A stretch of 5,078 nucleotides of DNA, from contig SBFZ01000235.1 in assembly GCA_006227095.1 (NCBI GenBank), positions 1 through 5,078 of the forward strand. The letters run 5' to 3'. Shown here in pieces: positions 4,454-5,078 of this stretch. Within the stretch, counting starts at the first letter, position 1. Each line of letters opens with the position of its first letter. This stretch comes from Bacteroidota bacterium. Lineage in GTDB: Bacteria; Bacteroidota; Bacteroidia; Bacteroidales; VadinHA17. Below the pieces are notes generated by a model that worked only from the letters and a program-made list of their open reading frames with translations, did no database searches and had not been told where the DNA came from. The position numbers and the translations under genes were made by a program.

Positions 4454-5078
4454 ATGAGTCTTAGGTCAGGGATTATCACAATTGTATTTCTGCTTGTTGC
4501 AGCCATGTCAGCATTCCCGTCCCCGGCGGGGAATGATGGTCATTTTATCCCTGTTGATCACGACGCAGGAATTACTCTCACCGGGGTTATCGCAGAAGAT
4601 ACCGGTAACGGGAGACCGTCGGGCAGCATAAGTGAGAACTCAGCGGAGCAAAGACTCAGGGAGCTGACCGATTCCCTTGCGGCCATTGTGGAAGGCCGTA
4701 TATCAGGAACCGACCCGGAAAGAATGGTTGCAGAAATTGAGCGTATAATTTCTTCAGACCCGATAGCTGACACTCTTCTGCTTTCCGATGCCCTTTATTT
4801 TTCAGGTATTCACTGTTATCAGACCAACAATTATAGCAGGGCGAACAACTTTTTCTCCCTTTCTGTGAGATACCGTGAGGATATCTCCCTTGCAGACAGG
4901 AGGTATGCCTTGGGAATCAGCAATATGGCCGCCAGCCTGTTCAGGACGGGTGATTACCAGGGTGCATACAATCAGGGTATTAAGGGCCTGGTTGTCAGAA
5001 GGATGGTTTCCGTCGCAGATTCCTCTGGCCTGGTCGGCAATTATCTCAATCTCTCCAGCAGTTGCCTGGAGCTGAATG
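4454..5078 (+). CDS. Exported TPR-repeat protein, 3'-truncated (possibly TPR–CHAT or TPR sensor protein)
   Basis: This reading frame stays open from ATG at 4454 to the window end (208 codons plus one base). Residues 1-25 are a signal peptide or membrane anchor (SLRSGIITIVFLLVAAMSAF, cleavage likely around residues 20-25). A linker of roughly 40 residues and a helical stretch (LRELTDSLAAIVEGRI) follow. TPR-like helix pairs then appear: SDALYFSGIHCYQTNNYSRA/NNFFSLSVRYRE (111-142), YALGISNMAASLFRTGDYQG/AYNQGIKGLVVRR (151-183), and DSSGLVGNYLNLSSSCLELN at the window end. In Bacteroidota, such N-termini are commonly followed by a CHAT (caspase-like) domain, or by a transmembrane helix plus kinase or LuxR-type output; which one applies cannot be seen here. 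It is divergent from the Gly-Gly peptide gene across a 210-base spacer. The frame is also open upstream to an ATG at 4352, but only the start at 4454 places the signal peptide at the N-terminus. Confidence 0.75.
   Translation, partial: MSLRSGIITIVFLLVAAMSAFPSPAGNDGHFIPVDHDAGITLTGVIAEDTGNGRPSGSISENSAEQRLRELTDSLAAIVEGRISGTDPERMVAEIERIISSDPIADTLLLSDALYFSGIHCYQTNNYSRANNFFSLSVRYREDISLADRRYALGISNMAASLFRTGDYQGAYNQGIKGLVVRRMVSVADSSGLVGNYLNLSSSCLELN

Noticed and set aside
4558..5075. Minus-strand 71-codon and plus-strand 66-codon frames within the exported TPR gene
   Set aside because: The TPR frame is continuous from 4454 to the window end and carries a signal peptide and helix repeats; the others are shadows.

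Overview
The window looks like a chromosomal segment of a Bacteroidota (Bacteroidales/Marinilabiliales-like) bacterium. The reasons are a TPR–PD40–CRD–OmpA protein of the type found with type IX secretion, start codons without Shine-Dalgarno sequences, an AT-rich promoter region, a Gly-Gly leader peptide of the Bacteroidota kind, and proteins that pair TPRs with an anti-sigma-like N-terminus. Coding DNA is close to balanced in GC, while the spacer at about 4190-4430 is clearly AT-rich.

Left part (1-2168, + strand): the last 70 codons of queE (7-deazaguanine/queuosine pathway) are followed, with no gap (TGA directly next to ATG), by a complete 650-residue exported protein. Its order of domains is TPR, five PD40 repeats, a CRD-like domain and a C-terminal OmpA peptidoglycan-binding domain, which is the layout of PorE (PG1058) of the type IX secretion system. 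A strong hairpin at 2253-2279 separates this unit from the convergent minus-strand genes.

Middle part (2316-4243, - strand): read in the direction of transcription there are three genes. The first is a 45-codon ORF (4243 to 4106) encoding a peptide with a typical Gly-Gly leader. The second, 200 bases further on, is a single-pass membrane protein with an anti-sigma-like cytoplasmic N-terminus and C-terminal TPRs (3905 to 3159). The third, after 27 bases, is a small soluble histidine-kinase-like protein with intact H and N boxes but a degenerate ATP-lid region (3131 to 2316). No response regulator, sigma factor, C39 peptidase/transporter or maturase is visible in the window.

Right part (4244-5078): a 210-base AT-rich divergent spacer holds phased A/T tracts, a perfect 16-bp palindrome and a plausible Bacteroidota-type promoter. 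It leads into a secreted or membrane-anchored TPR protein (4454 onwards, + strand) that runs off the window end.

The most interesting element is the Gly-Gly leader peptide gene. It sits between a TPR membrane protein/degenerate kinase pair and a divergent TPR protein. Whether these form one peptide-export or signalling system is inference, and the answer depends on genes beyond position 5078 or elsewhere in the genome.
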